From Sva-07 sp963698435 (lineage in GTDB: Bacteria; Actinomycetota; Acidimicrobiia; Acidimicrobiales; Ilumatobacteraceae): a DNA stretch of 64,000 nt. How positions within the stretch are numbered: the stretch's first letter is position 1; each line of letters starts with the position of its first letter. Positions 7,987 to 17,492 of the stretch are shown one piece after another. The DNA lies in the NCBI GenBank assembly GCA_963698435.1, contig CAVOQV010000018.1, positions 1 through 64,000 of the forward strand, written 5' to 3'. Under the pieces are notes generated by a model. The model was given only the letters and a program-made list of their open reading frames with translations. It was not told the DNA's origin and did no database searches. A program made the position numbers and the translations under genes.

Positions 7987-9105
7987 TCACGACGCGACGC
8001 CGACTGGCGCAACTGCCTGCACGGGCCGGTGGCGCAGGAGGTGCTTCATGACGAATCTCGCGTCGCGCTGCATGCCGACGACCGAGTCCGACGCCGCCGA
8101 GTACTGGAAGTGCAGTCCACAGAAGTACAGACCGGGCTCGGACTCGACGATGCCGCGGACGGTGTGTCGGCTCGCCGCCCTCGCCGAGCACCGGGACGTC
8201 GAGCCACGGAAACGACGGTCGGAATCCGGTACACCACACGACGGCGGCAACGTCGAGCACCTCGCCGTCGTCGGTGACCGGCCGACCGTCCGCCACCGAG
8301 ACGATGCGCGACACCCGACGAGCGACGGCCGCGACGTCCTTCGGCTTGACCCTCACGAGCGGTGACTTCCCGCCGGCGGCGGCGAGCGTTGCGGCCGATC
8401 GGGGTGCGCAGGGTGATGACGTGCATCAGCACGGCGAACACGCCGCTGACCAGCACGTGTCGGGCCAGCCAGGGTTCGATCCGGAACGGGATCACCGCGC
8501 CGGTGTCGCCGGCGACGACGAGCTCGTGCGTCGTCGGCCAGATCGATCGCGATGTCCGCACCGCTGTTGCCGACGCCGACGATCAGCACGGGCCCGTCGG
8601 GGAGCTGGGCTCGGCGATCGGTAGCGCCGACGAGTGGAGCTGCACGATCGACGGATCGAGCTCGGACGGCGAACGGCGGCACTCTCGGGTCGTGGTGGCT
8701 CGACGTCGCGACGACGACGTTCGAGGATCGCAGGACCCTGCCGCCGGCGCAGATCTCGAAGCCGTCGCCACGGCGCGCCACGTTGCTGACCGGCGTGTCG
8801 AGTCGGACCGGAAGGTCGAAGTGGCGTGCGTACTCCTCGAGGTAGTCGGCCATCTGGTCCTTGGTGATGTACTCGTCGCGCTTCGCGGGGAACGGGAGCC
8901 CCGGGAGGGCGTTGAAGCGGGCGGGCGTGAACAGCAGCAGCGAGTCCCAGCGGCGACGCCACGAGTCGCCGATCCGCTCGTTGGCGTCGAGGATCACGAA
9001 GTCGCGCTCTGCCGCCCGGAGGTGGTGGCCGATCGTGAGACCGGTCTGGCCGCCCCCGATCACGACGGTGTCGAACGTCTCGACCTGGGTGGGTTCCGTG
9101 TGCAT
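7987..9105 (-). pseudogene. Flavin-containing monooxygenase (CzcO/YUCCA-like), about six frameshifts
   Basis: Joined across frames, the protein is about 372 residues. The N-terminus from ATG 9105 has the FAD motif TVVIGGGQTGLTIGHHL and DSWRRRWDSLLLFTP. Frame changes are needed near 8675, 8640 and 8615 (VPPFA / SELDPSIVQLHSS / RYRSP / AQLPDGPVLI), near 8540 before THELVVAGDTGAVIPFRIE, near 8375 before VRVKPKDVAAVA, and near 8180 before VRGIVESEPGLYFCGLHFQY. The NADPH motif LIVGVGNSGADIAIDL and the FMO-type AVVWCTGFRP segment are preserved. The changes leave overall length normal. So many shifts in one gene argue for genuine inactivation or a low-quality patch. Confidence 0.8.
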
Positions 9106-9245
9106 CGTGTGCTCCTCATCGTCTCGGCTGGTGGGACGATTCGACCGTACGGAGATCGCGTGGTCGGGCGCATCGGGTGATCGCACCATTTCGTGCGAGG
9201 CGGCGGATGGGTGATTGTGTGTAGCGCCGGTGCCTGGCGGCACGG

Positions 9246-10879
9246 TCAGCCGAGGTCGTGCTCGTATGCGTACGCGGTCGCCGCCGCCCTCGACGACACG
9301 CCGATCTTGGCGAAGATGTTGGCGATGTGGCGGGCGACCGTCTTGTCGCTGATGAACAGCTCCTCGGCGATCTTCCGGTTGGTCTTCCCGGTCGCGACCT
9401 GGCGCAGGACCTCGAGTTCGCGGCCGGTCAGTCCGGCGGCCGCGACCGGCGTCGAAGTGACGCGATGCCGGCATCGATCCGCTCGACGTCGGGCGCCGCA
9501 CCGAGCCGTTCGAACGTCGCCCGCGCAGCGCTCGTCTCGAGATCGGCGGTGTCGAGATCACCGAGCACCGCGCAGGCACGTCCGATCAGCTCACGGGTGC
9601 GGGCCACCTCGTAGACCGCACCCAGCTCGCCCCAGATCTCGGCCGCCTCCCGCAATCCGGCGAGTGCACGTTCCGCCTCGTTCTCGACCAGGGCCACCCG
9701 GGCCCCGGCCATCGCGGGCGAGCGCAACGATGAACCCAGTTGGTGCCGTCCGCGGCGAGATCGGCGAGCTCGTCGGCCGAACGCCGTGCAACGTCGTGCC
9801 GGCCGGCCGACACCGCCACCTCGACGTGGGCCGCGAGGAGTCGTGGTCGTTGCTGCGCCAGCAGGCCTTCGTCGAGCACACGGGCCAGCGTCCTCTCGGC
9901 AGCATCGGCATCGCCCGTCGCCAGACGCAGCAACGCGAGCCCGGGTTGGGGGTCGCGACCGCATTCGCTCGCTCGACGGTACGAGCGGGTCGCCTCGTCG
10001 ACCTCGCCGCGAAGGCGTTGGAGCTCGGCCAGCTGGTACACGGCGGCCCCGAGCGGGGGCTGGCCCGGAGGGTCGGACAGCAGGGCGCAGGCCCGCACGC
10101 GCCTCGTCCGTCGACTGGTCCCAGCTGCCGTCGAGTTGGAGGACCTCGGAACGGTGGACGAGACAGCGGCCACGGAACGGGACGAGGTCCGGTTGGCGAT
10201 CGCACCACGCCGCAGGTGCCCGGGTCCACTCGCGTGAACGCCCGAGGTCACCGATGTCGTGGCACGCCTCGACGACGCCGCAGTAGACGATTCCCGCGAT
10301 GGCCGGCGACACCTCCTCGGTGATGACCGCCACCATCGCGCGATCGAGTGTCTCCAGTCCCTCGGTGACCCGCCCGAGACTGAGCAAGCTCTGGCCGCGA
10401 CCGAGTCGCCCGAGCGAGCACAGGTCGGCGTCCTCGGCGGTGGTACCGATGGAGAGCGCCTGCTCGAAGTGGCCGAGCGCGGTCTCGGCGTCACCAGCTC
10501 CGAGCGCTGCCAGCCCGTGCGGCAGCATCACGTACCCACGCTCGGCAGCGTCGGGGTCGAGGCCGGCCGCCAGTTCCGATGCCCGGCCGATCCACGCGCC
10601 GCCCTGTGCGGGCTCGCCGCGCAGCATCAGATCCATCCCGAGGGAGAACGCAGCGCGCGAGGCGCCCGGTCGGTCGTCCTCGCGGAGGCACTCGTGGAAG
10701 AGCCGCTGGCGGATCTCGTCACCGAGGTCGTCGTCGCCGCAGAGATGTGCCGCCGTGGCCAGGAGTGCGAGGTCCTCCGTGGCGAGCGGAGACTCCGCGT
10801 CGGCGGCGACGAGCAGCTCACGGGCCTCCCGCCAGGCCCGTTCCTCGAAGGCCGCACGCGCGCGCTCGAGTCGGGACAT
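9246..10879 (-). pseudogene. TPR-containing LuxR-family transcriptional regulator, three frameshifts
   Basis: Read across frames this is a regulator of about 545 residues: a tetratricopeptide-like helical array from ATG 10879 (MSRLERARAAFEERAWREAR) to ERIDAGIASLR, then a LuxR-type helix-turn-helix (TGRELEVLRQVATGKTNRKI, then LFISDKTVARHIANIFAKIG). Frame changes occur near 10100, 9730 and 9455; the last cuts off the DNA-binding domain. There is no N-terminal NTPase domain, unlike MalT-type proteins. It lies directly upstream of the broken monooxygenase on the same strand and probably regulated it. Confidence 0.78.
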
Positions 10880-10979
10880 GGTGACCAGCCTCGCGCTTTT
10901 CGGGGCCGACCCGTTTCGCGACCGCTACCTCGCCTGAGGGGCCCGGTTCGGCGGTCTCCCGACGAACTCGGTGGCTGCA

Positions 10980-10996
10980 GTCCCGGAATGCGGGAC
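10980..10996. repeat. Short palindrome GTCCCG...CGGGAC
   Basis: A 6-bp stem (gtcccg / cgggac) with a 5-base loop lies between the PPOX gene and the LuxR regulator. It resembles the inner stem of the longer palindromes at 16189-16235 and 25057-25091 and may be a degenerate member or a weak terminator. Confidence 0.35.
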
Positions 10997-11014
10997 GGAG
11001 ATCACCGAGATCGC

Positions 11015-11440
11015 TCAGTCGGCGACGTCGAAGGCGGCGATCACCTTCGTGGGGTGGAGCCGCACCAGCAGCTCGCCGGGGACGCCGTTGCGGCGACCGA
11101 ACTCCTCGGCCCGGTCGGCGCCCATGTAGCGACCACCGATGATCGTGGCGAAGCGGCGCACCTCGTCGAGGTCGTCGTGCAGCGTGACGGTGCCGTCGAT
11201 CTTCACGAACGAGAACGGCGGCGAGTCGTCGTCGACCACCATCGACGCCCGTCCCTCCCGCGCCAACGCCCGGCCCTTGCCGGTGTCGGCGCCGGTGTTG
11301 AACACCACGTCGTCACCGTCGAGCACGAACCAGATCGGCGCCACGTGCGGTGCACCGTCCGACCCCACCCACGCCACCTTGCCCGTGCGGGTCCCCCGCA
11401 GCAGGAAGTCGCGCACCCGGTCGTCCGACATCGAGGCCAT
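11015..11440 (-). CDS. PPOX-class F420-dependent/FMN-type oxidoreductase
   Basis: A 141-residue split-barrel protein of the pyridoxamine 5'-phosphate oxidase superfamily. RTGKVAWVGSDGAPHVAPIW is the typical cofactor-binding entry, followed by VVFNTGADTGKGRALAREGR and a C-terminal PGELLVRLHPTKVIAAFDV strand, the pattern of TIGR03618/TIGR03666-type F420-binding proteins. Substrate unknown. ATG at 11440 chosen; MSDD at codon 4 is an alternative. Single intact gene. Confidence 0.8.
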   Translation of the reverse strand: MASMSDDRVRDFLLRGTRTGKVAWVGSDGAPHVAPIWFVLDGDDVVFNTGADTGKGRALAREGRASMVVDDDSPPFSFVKIDGTVTLHDDLDEVRRFATIIGGRYMGADRAEEFGRRNGVPGELLVRLHPTKVIAAFDVAD

Positions 11441-11476
11441 GACCCAGTATGACCCTGCCGCGTCGACTCGCTCCGC

Positions 11477-12421
11477 TCAGGCCTCGACGAACTTGCGCTC
11501 GTCGAGTTCGTCCTCGCCGTCCCAGCGGTAGGCGCGCAGGACGCCGCCCTTCGCGACACTGAAGTCGAGGCACGTCGCTCGGGGGTTGACCGGCTCGGCA
11601 GTCTCCTTGCGCCACCAGTAGTGGCCGAACAGCACCGGGTCGGGCTCGGTGTACGGCTGCAGCTCGTCGTCGGTGAGCGGGCGGTCGGGGAGTTCGTCGA
11701 TCGATCGGCCGTCGGCGTCGTGGAGCTGCGTGGCGTCCGCGATCAACACGGCGCTGCGCAGCGTGGTCGCCTCGCTGTCCCACCAGCGCAGCCGGGCGTG
11801 GTCGCGCGGGTGGCCGTCCTTGTCGAGGTATCGCACGCCGTCGAGGCGGACCTCGGGACCCTTCAAGACGGTCTCGACCGCGTCGTGGGTCGGCGTGCCC
11901 GCGGTCGTGGCGTCGATCACGAGCCGTTCGGTGAGGGTGTTGCCCGGGCCGGTCTCGGCCTCGAGGTGCTCGATGTGGTCGGCGCTCCAACAGGCATGCA
12001 CCACCCGCAGGCCGCCGAGGTCGAGCCACAGCGGAATCGTCGTGAACCAGTCGATGATCGAGCGGTGCAACGGCGAGCCGAAGGCGACGTCGGACAGGAA
12101 CGCCTGGTGCTGGCCGGTGTTCTTCTCGTTGTGGGGCCGGCAGTAGTCGTCGCGCTCGGGATGGTGCGTGGCGTAGGCGACGGCGTTGAACTCGTGGTTG
12201 CCGAGCACGACCTGCGCCGAGCCGGCGGCGACCATCGCCCGCACCGTCTGCAGCGTGTCGAGCTGGCCCGGACCACGATCGATCAGGTCGCCGACGAACA
12301 CTGCCGTCCGGTCCGGATGCGACCAGACGCCGTGCCGTTCGGCGTAGCCCATCGACGCGAGCAGCCCGCGCAGCCGGTCTGCGTGACCGTGCACATCGCC
12401 GATGACGTCGAACGCCGTCAT
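11477..12421 (-). CDS. Calcineurin-type metallophosphoesterase (PrpE/ApaH-like)
   Basis: A 314-residue protein with the metallophosphoesterase motifs in order: DVIGDVHGHADRL (residues 4-16), FVGDLIDRGP, LGNHEFNAVAYA, and VHACWSADH. The arrangement resembles bis(5'-nucleosyl)-tetraphosphatases of the PrpE type, with a C-terminal FGHYWW segment and a strand ending in DFSVAKGGVLRAYRW, also seen in PP2A-like bacterial phosphatases. Likely hydrolyses dinucleoside polyphosphates or phosphoproteins; substrate not proven. ATG at 12421 chosen because it starts right at the first motif. Confidence 0.8.
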   Translation of the reverse strand: MTAFDVIGDVHGHADRLRGLLASMGYAERHGVWSHPDRTAVFVGDLIDRGPGQLDTLQTVRAMVAAGSAQVVLGNHEFNAVAYATHHPERDDYCRPHNEKNTGQHQAFLSDVAFGSPLHRSIIDWFTTIPLWLDLGGLRVVHACWSADHIEHLEAETGPGNTLTERLVIDATTAGTPTHDAVETVLKGPEVRLDGVRYLDKDGHPRDHARLRWWDSEATTLRSAVLIADATQLHDADGRSIDELPDRPLTDDELQPYTEPDPVLFGHYWWRKETAEPVNPRATCLDFSVAKGGVLRAYRWDGEDELDERKFVEA

Positions 12422-12557
12422 CACCACAGTCTTGCCGATCGCACTCGGGCTGCTGTCGCGCAGCGGCGGCCGGTGGCGCCGGGTGTCGTGGTGTGCGGCG
12501 ATGTGCTCAGATGATCGAGGTGATGGGGTAGGCCCATCGGACAGCGAGGAGCACGAC

Positions 12558-13214
12558 ATGTCGCCACGATCGATCGGACTCGACGACGAGCTGTCCGCCT
12601 ACGTCGCCGCGCATTCCACGCCGCCCGACGCAGTTCGGCGCCAACTGATCGAGCGCACCGAAGCGCTCGGCGACGCCGCCGGCATGCAGATCGCTCCCGA
12701 GCAGGGCGAGTTCCTCACGATGCTGACCTCGCTGGTCGGCGCCCGCTTCGCCGTCGAAGTCGGCACGTTCACCGGCTACTCGGCGCTGTCGATCGCCGGC
12801 GGCCTCGCCGACGGCGGGCGCCTGTTGTGCTGCGACGTCAGCACCGAATGGACCGACATCGCCCGCGAACACTGGGCGCTCGCCGGCGTCGACGACCGCA
12901 TCGACCTGCGCGTGGCGCCCGCGATCGAGACGCTGCGCGCGCTGCCCGCCGACGCCGTCGTCGACTTCGCGTTCATCGACGCCGACAAGGGCGGCTACCT
13001 CGACTACTACGAGGAACTCCTCGCCCGCCTCGCGCCACACGGTCTGATCTGCGTCGACAACACGCTGTGGAGCGGCGCCGTGATCGACACGGAGGTCCAG
13101 GACTCGAACACCGAGGCGATCCGCCGCTTCAACGACCACGTCGCCGCCGACGCTCGTACCCGTCAGGTGATCGTGCCGATCGGCGACGGCCTCACGCTGA
13201 TCCGCCGAGCCTGA
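12558..13214 (+). CDS. Class I SAM-dependent O-methyltransferase
   Basis: A 218-residue protein of the cation-dependent (caffeoyl-CoA/catechol type) O-methyltransferase family. Motifs: FAVEVGTFTGYSALSIAGGL for SAM binding (about residues 60-79), LLCCDVSTEWTDIAREHW, FAFIDADKGGYLDYYEELL with metal-binding acidic residues, and ICVDNTLWSGAV. A GAGGA Shine-Dalgarno sits at 12545-12550, upstream of the ATG at 12558. It is divergent from the phosphoesterase gene. Confidence 0.9.
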   Translation: MSPRSIGLDDELSAYVAAHSTPPDAVRRQLIERTEALGDAAGMQIAPEQGEFLTMLTSLVGARFAVEVGTFTGYSALSIAGGLADGGRLLCCDVSTEWTDIAREHWALAGVDDRIDLRVAPAIETLRALPADAVVDFAFIDADKGGYLDYYEELLARLAPHGLICVDNTLWSGAVIDTEVQDSNTEAIRRFNDHVAADARTRQVIVPIGDGLTLIRRA

Positions 13215-13259
13215 CCGATCCACGACGCAGCGAGTACCCGGTTCGCGGCGCCGTTGGGG

Positions 13260-13562
13260 TCACTCGCCGGCGACGACCGTGAGTTCGACCGAACACGCCG
13301 AGCCGTCGGTCAGACCTTCGGCGGTCCGTACCTGCTTCTTCACCGGCAGCAGATAGGTCCCGCGTTTGGTGTCGGGGAAGAGCGACGTGCGCCACGTCGT
13401 CGACCCGATCGTCACCTCGACGCGCAGTGAACCGAACCCGGCCTCGAGGTGGCCGTAGCGCTGGTCGATGTCGTCGGCCAACTCCTCGGGAAGGCTCACG
13501 AAGAACCACGCTGCCGACCCCTGGTGTTCCCACACCTCCGCGCCGAACCGATACCGATCCAC
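13260..13562 (-). CDS. DUF1905 family protein
   Basis: A 100-residue beta-barrel-like protein: VDRYRFGAEVWEHQGSAAWF at the N-terminus, then FVSLPEELADDI and a C-terminal GTYLLPVKKQVRTAEGLTDG. These are the hallmarks of the DUF1905 family; biochemical role unknown. GTG start at 13562. It is convergent with the methyltransferase and divergent from the amidohydrolase. Confidence 0.82.
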   Translation of the reverse strand: MDRYRFGAEVWEHQGSAAWFFVSLPEELADDIDQRYGHLEAGFGSLRVEVTIGSTTWRTSLFPDTKRGTYLLPVKKQVRTAEGLTDGSACSVELTVVAGE

Positions 13563-13682
13563 CGCCGGGACGGTAGCGGTGCTCGACTTCCTCGCGTAGG
13601 GCGCAGGTCGAGCCCGATCGCGATTGCGGCACGGGTGCGGTCGACCGCACAGCTGCCGCGCGGACTCTGCCAGCATCGTCCG

Positions 13683-15543
13683 ATGGCCGATGATCGAACC
13701 ACCGTCTTCGTCGCCCGTCGATTCCACACGATGGAGCCGGGCTTCCCGACCGCAGAGGCCGTGGCGGTGCGCGACGGGCGGATCCTCGCGGTCGGATCGC
13801 TGCAGACCGTCACCGACGCGCTCGGCGACGAGCCGTTCGAGGTCGACGAGACGCTGCGCGACCACGTGGTCCTTCCGGGTCTGATCGACCAGCACCTGCA
13901 CCCGCTGCTCGGCGCGACGACCCTGGCGATGGACGTGATCGCCACCGAGGACTGGGTGCTCCCCGACCGCACCTTCCCCGCCGCCCGCTCGCACGAGGAG
14001 TACCTCGCCCGACTCCGCGCCGCCGAGGAGGCGCTCGATCCCGACGAATGGCTGACCACGTGGGGCTACCACTCGCTCTGGCACGGCCATCTCGACCGGG
14101 CCGTCCTCGACGAGATCAGCGCCACCCGGCCGATCGTCGTCTGGCAACGGTCGTGCCACGAGCTGTACCTCAACAGCGCGGCGATCTCCGCGCTCGACAT
14201 CACCGCCGAGTCGGTCGCCGGTCGCGGGCCGGCGAGCGACCAGATCGACCTGGACGCCGGCCACTTCTGGGAGGCGGGGTTCTTCAACGTCGTGATGGGC
14301 AAGGTCGCCCCGCACATCATCAGCCCCGAACGCATCGAGCGCGGGCTCCACCAGCTGGTCGCCTACCTCCACCAGCACGGCGTGACTGCGATCAACGAAC
14401 CGGGCATCGCATGGGGGATCGAGCCGTTCGAGCTGTACCAGCAGATCCTCGGCGCCGACGACGCGCCCTTCCGCACGTCGTTCCTCGTCGACGGGCGGAC
14501 CCAGGCCGCCCGCGGGCTCGACCCTGGCGCGGTCGTCGACGACGCACTCGAACAGATCGCCCGGGCCCCGCACGGCAAGGTGTCGCTGCTGGCGGGGCAG
14601 GTGAAGATGTTCGCCGACGGGGCGATCATCTCGCAGCTGATGCAGATGCGCGAGCCCTACCTCGACGCCGCCGGGCTCCCCGACCTCGACCACCACGGCG
14701 AGTGGATGGTGGAACCCGACGTGCTCGAGACCTACTTCCGCATCTACTGGGACGCCGGCTGGCAGATCCACACCCACGTCAACGGCGACCTCGGCCTCGA
14801 CGTCCTGCTCGACATCATCGAGCGGTGCATGATCGCCACCCCGCGCGCCGACCACCGCAGCGTGATCGTGCACTTCGCCAACTCGACCGAGGAGCAGGTC
14901 GACCGGATCGCCCGCCTCGGATGCATCGTGTCGGCCAACCCCTACTACCCGGTCGGCTTCGCCGACCGCTACGGCGACTTCGGGCTCGGCCCCGAGCGCG
15001 CCGACACGATGGTGCGCAGCGCGTCGGTGCTCGCCCGCCGCGTTCCGCTCGCCTTCCACTCCGACCTGCCCATGGCGCCCGCCGAGCCGCTCGCGCTCGC
15101 CTCGTTCGCCGTCAACCGGATCACCGAGACCGGCCGCGTCGCCGCGCCCGAACAACGCATCGAGTGTCCACGACGCGCTGCGCGCCGTGACGATCGAGGC
15201 CGCGTACTCGTGGCAGCTGGAGCACGAACTGGGCAGCATCGCCCCCGGCAAGGCGGCCACGTTCACCGTGCTCGGCGCGGATCCGTACGACGTCGACCCG
15301 ACGCGCCTGCGCGAGGTGCCGGTGATCGGCTCGGTCTTCGAAGGGCGCTGGTTCCCGGTGCCCGAAGGTCGTCGCCGCGACCTCGTGGGCCACGCGCCTC
15401 GGCTCGTCGCGCTGCCGGGGTCGAGCGACCGGTCGGGATCAGCCGATCACCATCACGAGGGCCACGGCTGCTCGTGCGAAGTGGCCCGACACGTGGCGCA
15501 GGCCTGGCGCACCGTCGCCGACGCCCGCCACGACGTCGCCTGA
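13683..15543 (+). pseudogene. Amidohydrolase_3 family (YtcJ-like) metal hydrolase, one frameshift, unusual His/Cys tail
   Basis: Joined length is about 619 residues. Metal ligands are visible in LIDQHLHPLLG (H71, H73), in VKMFADGAIISQLMQ, in WQIHTHVNGDLGLDVLL and in LAFHSDLPMAP, as in the amidohydrolase superfamily. One extra G near 15163 breaks the frame: EQRIECPRR should read EQRI-SVHDALRAVTIEAAY. The closing APGKAATFTVL segment is typical of the family. After it comes an extension with HHHEGHGCSC and an amphipathic helix, not usual for this family. Enzyme is probably functional if the indel is an error; substrate unknown. Confidence 0.8.
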
Positions 15544-15632
15544 CGCCACTCCGCTGCTTCGGAGCGCGTCACCGATGACGTCCGACGCCGGCATCACCCA
15601 GGTCGTGCTGATGGCGTTCCGTGAGCAGTCGG

Positions 15633-16139
15633 CTACGAACCCTGCGCAAGTCGTTCGAGGTAGGCCTGCAGCGTCGTGTCGTCGAAACAGACGAACCGGA
15701 CCGTGGCCACCGACGTGGGAGTCGAGCGCACGGTGTCGATCGCGATCTCGGTCGCGGCGTCGAGGGGGTAGCCGAAGATGCCGGTGGAGATCGCCGGGAA
15801 CGCGACCGTGGCCGCGCCCACCTCGTCGGCTCTCGCCAGCGAGTTGCGATAGCAGTCGGCGAGCCGCTCCGGTTCGCCCGACCCACCACCGCGCCAGCGC
15901 GGGCCGACGGCGTGGATGATCCACGTGGCGGGGAGATCGAACCCGGGCGTCACCTTGGCGCCGCCCTCCGGGCACCCGCCGAGCGCACGGCACGCCTCGT
16001 CGAGTCTCGGGCCGGCCGCCCGATGGATCGCCCCGTCGACGCCGCCCCCGCCGAGCAGTGACGAGTTCGCCGCGTTGACGATCGCGTCGACGCGCTCCTT
16101 GGTGATGTCGCCCAGCACCGCTTCGAGCTTCACCTGCAC
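15633..16139 (-). CDS. Macrodomain ADP-ribose-binding protein (O-acetyl-ADP-ribose deacetylase-like)
   Basis: A 168-residue stand-alone macrodomain. GDITKERVDAIVNAANSSLL (residues 10-29) with the catalytic-type asparagines, GGGGVDGAIHRAAG, and TVAFPAISTGIFGYP form the ADP-ribose pocket. Such proteins (YmdB/MacroD class) remove O-acetyl groups or ADP-ribose from targets. GTG start at 16139 with a GAGGAGG ribosome binding site immediately upstream. It lies downstream of the LLM gene, separated by a palindrome. Confidence 0.92.
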   Translation of the reverse strand: MQVKLEAVLGDITKERVDAIVNAANSSLLGGGGVDGAIHRAAGPRLDEACRALGGCPEGGAKVTPGFDLPATWIIHAVGPRWRGGGSGEPERLADCYRNSLARADEVGAATVAFPAISTGIFGYPLDAATEIAIDTVRSTPTSVATVRFVCFDDTTLQAYLERLAQGS

Positions 16140-16188
16140 CTCCTCGCTCGTCTCATTCTGCCTCCCGGATGCGAACCCGCCGGCGCAC

Positions 16189-16235
16189 TTCTCGGCGGAA
16201 TCAGTCCCGTATCCCGGGACGCATTCCGCCGAGAA
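16189..16235. repeat. Long perfect palindrome (repeat family, possible terminator)
   Basis: Outer arms ttctcggcggaat and attccgccgagaa pair over 13 bp; an inner stem gtcccg/cgggac closes the loop. It follows the LLM gene, so it can act as its terminator, but a sibling copy at 25057-25091 suggests a dispersed palindromic repeat. Confidence 0.7.
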
Positions 16236-16284
16236 CCGTCAGGACCTCGGTGGTGGCCGCGCAGGCACTGCCCTGCGCGCGGCG

Positions 16285-17379
16285 TCAGCTCGTCGCGGCC
16301 GTCCGCGACGCGAGCAGCTCGCGGACGCGTGGGGCGACCTCGGTGCCGTACAGCTCGATGCTGCGCATCAGCGTCTCGTGCGCCAGCGTGCCGGCGGAGT
16401 ACTTCATGTCGAAGCGGCTGGCGCCGAGCGCATCGACGGTGGCTGCGATCTTGCGGGCCACCGTCCCGGGCGACCCGACGTGCAGTGCACCGTCGGGGCC
16501 CGCGGCCTGCTCGAATTCGGCCCGGGTCGCCGGAGGCCACCCGCGCTCGGCACCGATGCGGTCGCGCATCGGCTTCCAGTGGGGCCACAGCTCGTCGAGC
16601 GCCTGCTCGTCGGTCGGTGCGACGTGGCCGGGGGAGTGGACGCCGACCGGTTGCGGTGCGTGGCCGAACTGGTCGAGGGCACGGTGGTACAGCTCGACGA
16701 ACGGCGTGAACCGTGCCGGCGATCCACCGATGATGGCGAGCATCAGGGGCAGACCGTGGCGGGCGGCCCGCACGATCGACTCGGGGCTGCCGCCCACACC
16801 GACCCACGCCCGCAGGCCACCCTCGGTGCGCGGGTACACCTGGAGACCCGGCACCGGCGCCCGGGTGGTGCCGCTCCACGTGACCGGCTCCTCGCGCAAC
16901 AGGTGGGTGAACAGGTCGAGCTTCTCCTCGAACAGCTCCTCGTAGCGCTCGAGGGGGTACCCGAACAGCGGGAACGACTCGGTGAACGAGCCGCGCCCGA
17001 GGATCACCTCGGCGCGCCCGTTCGAGATCGCATCGACGGTGGCGAAGCGCTGGAACACGCGGACCGGGTCGTCGGAGCTGAGCACCGTGACGGCGGACCC
17101 GAGGCGGATCCGCTCGGTGCGAGCGGCGATGGCGGCCAGCACGGTCTCCGGCGAGGAGACCGCGAAGTCGTCGCGGTGGTGTTCGCCGACGCCGAAGAAG
17201 TCCAGACCGAGGTGGTCGGCCAACACGGCCTCGTCGACCACGTCGCGGATCACCTGTGCCTCGCTGAGGCGATGACCGTCGGCGTCGACCGTGACGTCAC
17301 CGAACGTGTCGAGGCCGAGTTCGATGGGGCGTTCGACGGAGGGTCGCTCGTGGAGTGAAGTAGTTGCGGTCACAAACAT
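16285..17379 (-). CDS. LLM-class flavin-dependent oxidoreductase
   Basis: A 364-residue luciferase-like monooxygenase fold protein. Visible: FFGVGEHHRDDFAVSSPETV, RIRLGSAVTVLSSDDPVRVF, QRFATVDAISNGRAEVILGR and a C-terminal YGTEVAPRVRELL. This subgroup uses FMN or F420 and has unknown substrate. ATG at 17379 is used; GTG at 17373 is an alternative. A palindrome lies just after the stop. Divergent from the lipoprotein gene. Confidence 0.88.
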   Translation of the reverse strand: MFVTATTSLHERPSVERPIELGLDTFGDVTVDADGHRLSEAQVIRDVVDEAVLADHLGLDFFGVGEHHRDDFAVSSPETVLAAIAARTERIRLGSAVTVLSSDDPVRVFQRFATVDAISNGRAEVILGRGSFTESFPLFGYPLERYEELFEEKLDLFTHLLREEPVTWSGTTRAPVPGLQVYPRTEGGLRAWVGVGGSPESIVRAARHGLPLMLAIIGGSPARFTPFVELYHRALDQFGHAPQPVGVHSPGHVAPTDEQALDELWPHWKPMRDRIGAERGWPPATRAEFEQAAGPDGALHVGSPGTVARKIAATVDALGASRFDMKYSAGTLAHETLMRSIELYGTEVAPRVRELLASRTAATS

Positions 17380-17492
17380 TTCAACCGCCGTCGCGTCCCC
17401 GGCATTCCCCGCGAACCAGGGGCCGGAAATCGTGAGGCGGGGGTTGGTCTAGGGTGGGTGTCGACGACCCCGGGGGCAAGGAGGGTACGACG

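Noticed and set aside
13260..15266. 668-codon minus-strand frame
   Set aside because: Only its last 100 codons (DUF1905, starting 13562) are real; the rest is antisense to the amidohydrolase and has repetitive DVVGEV-type composition.
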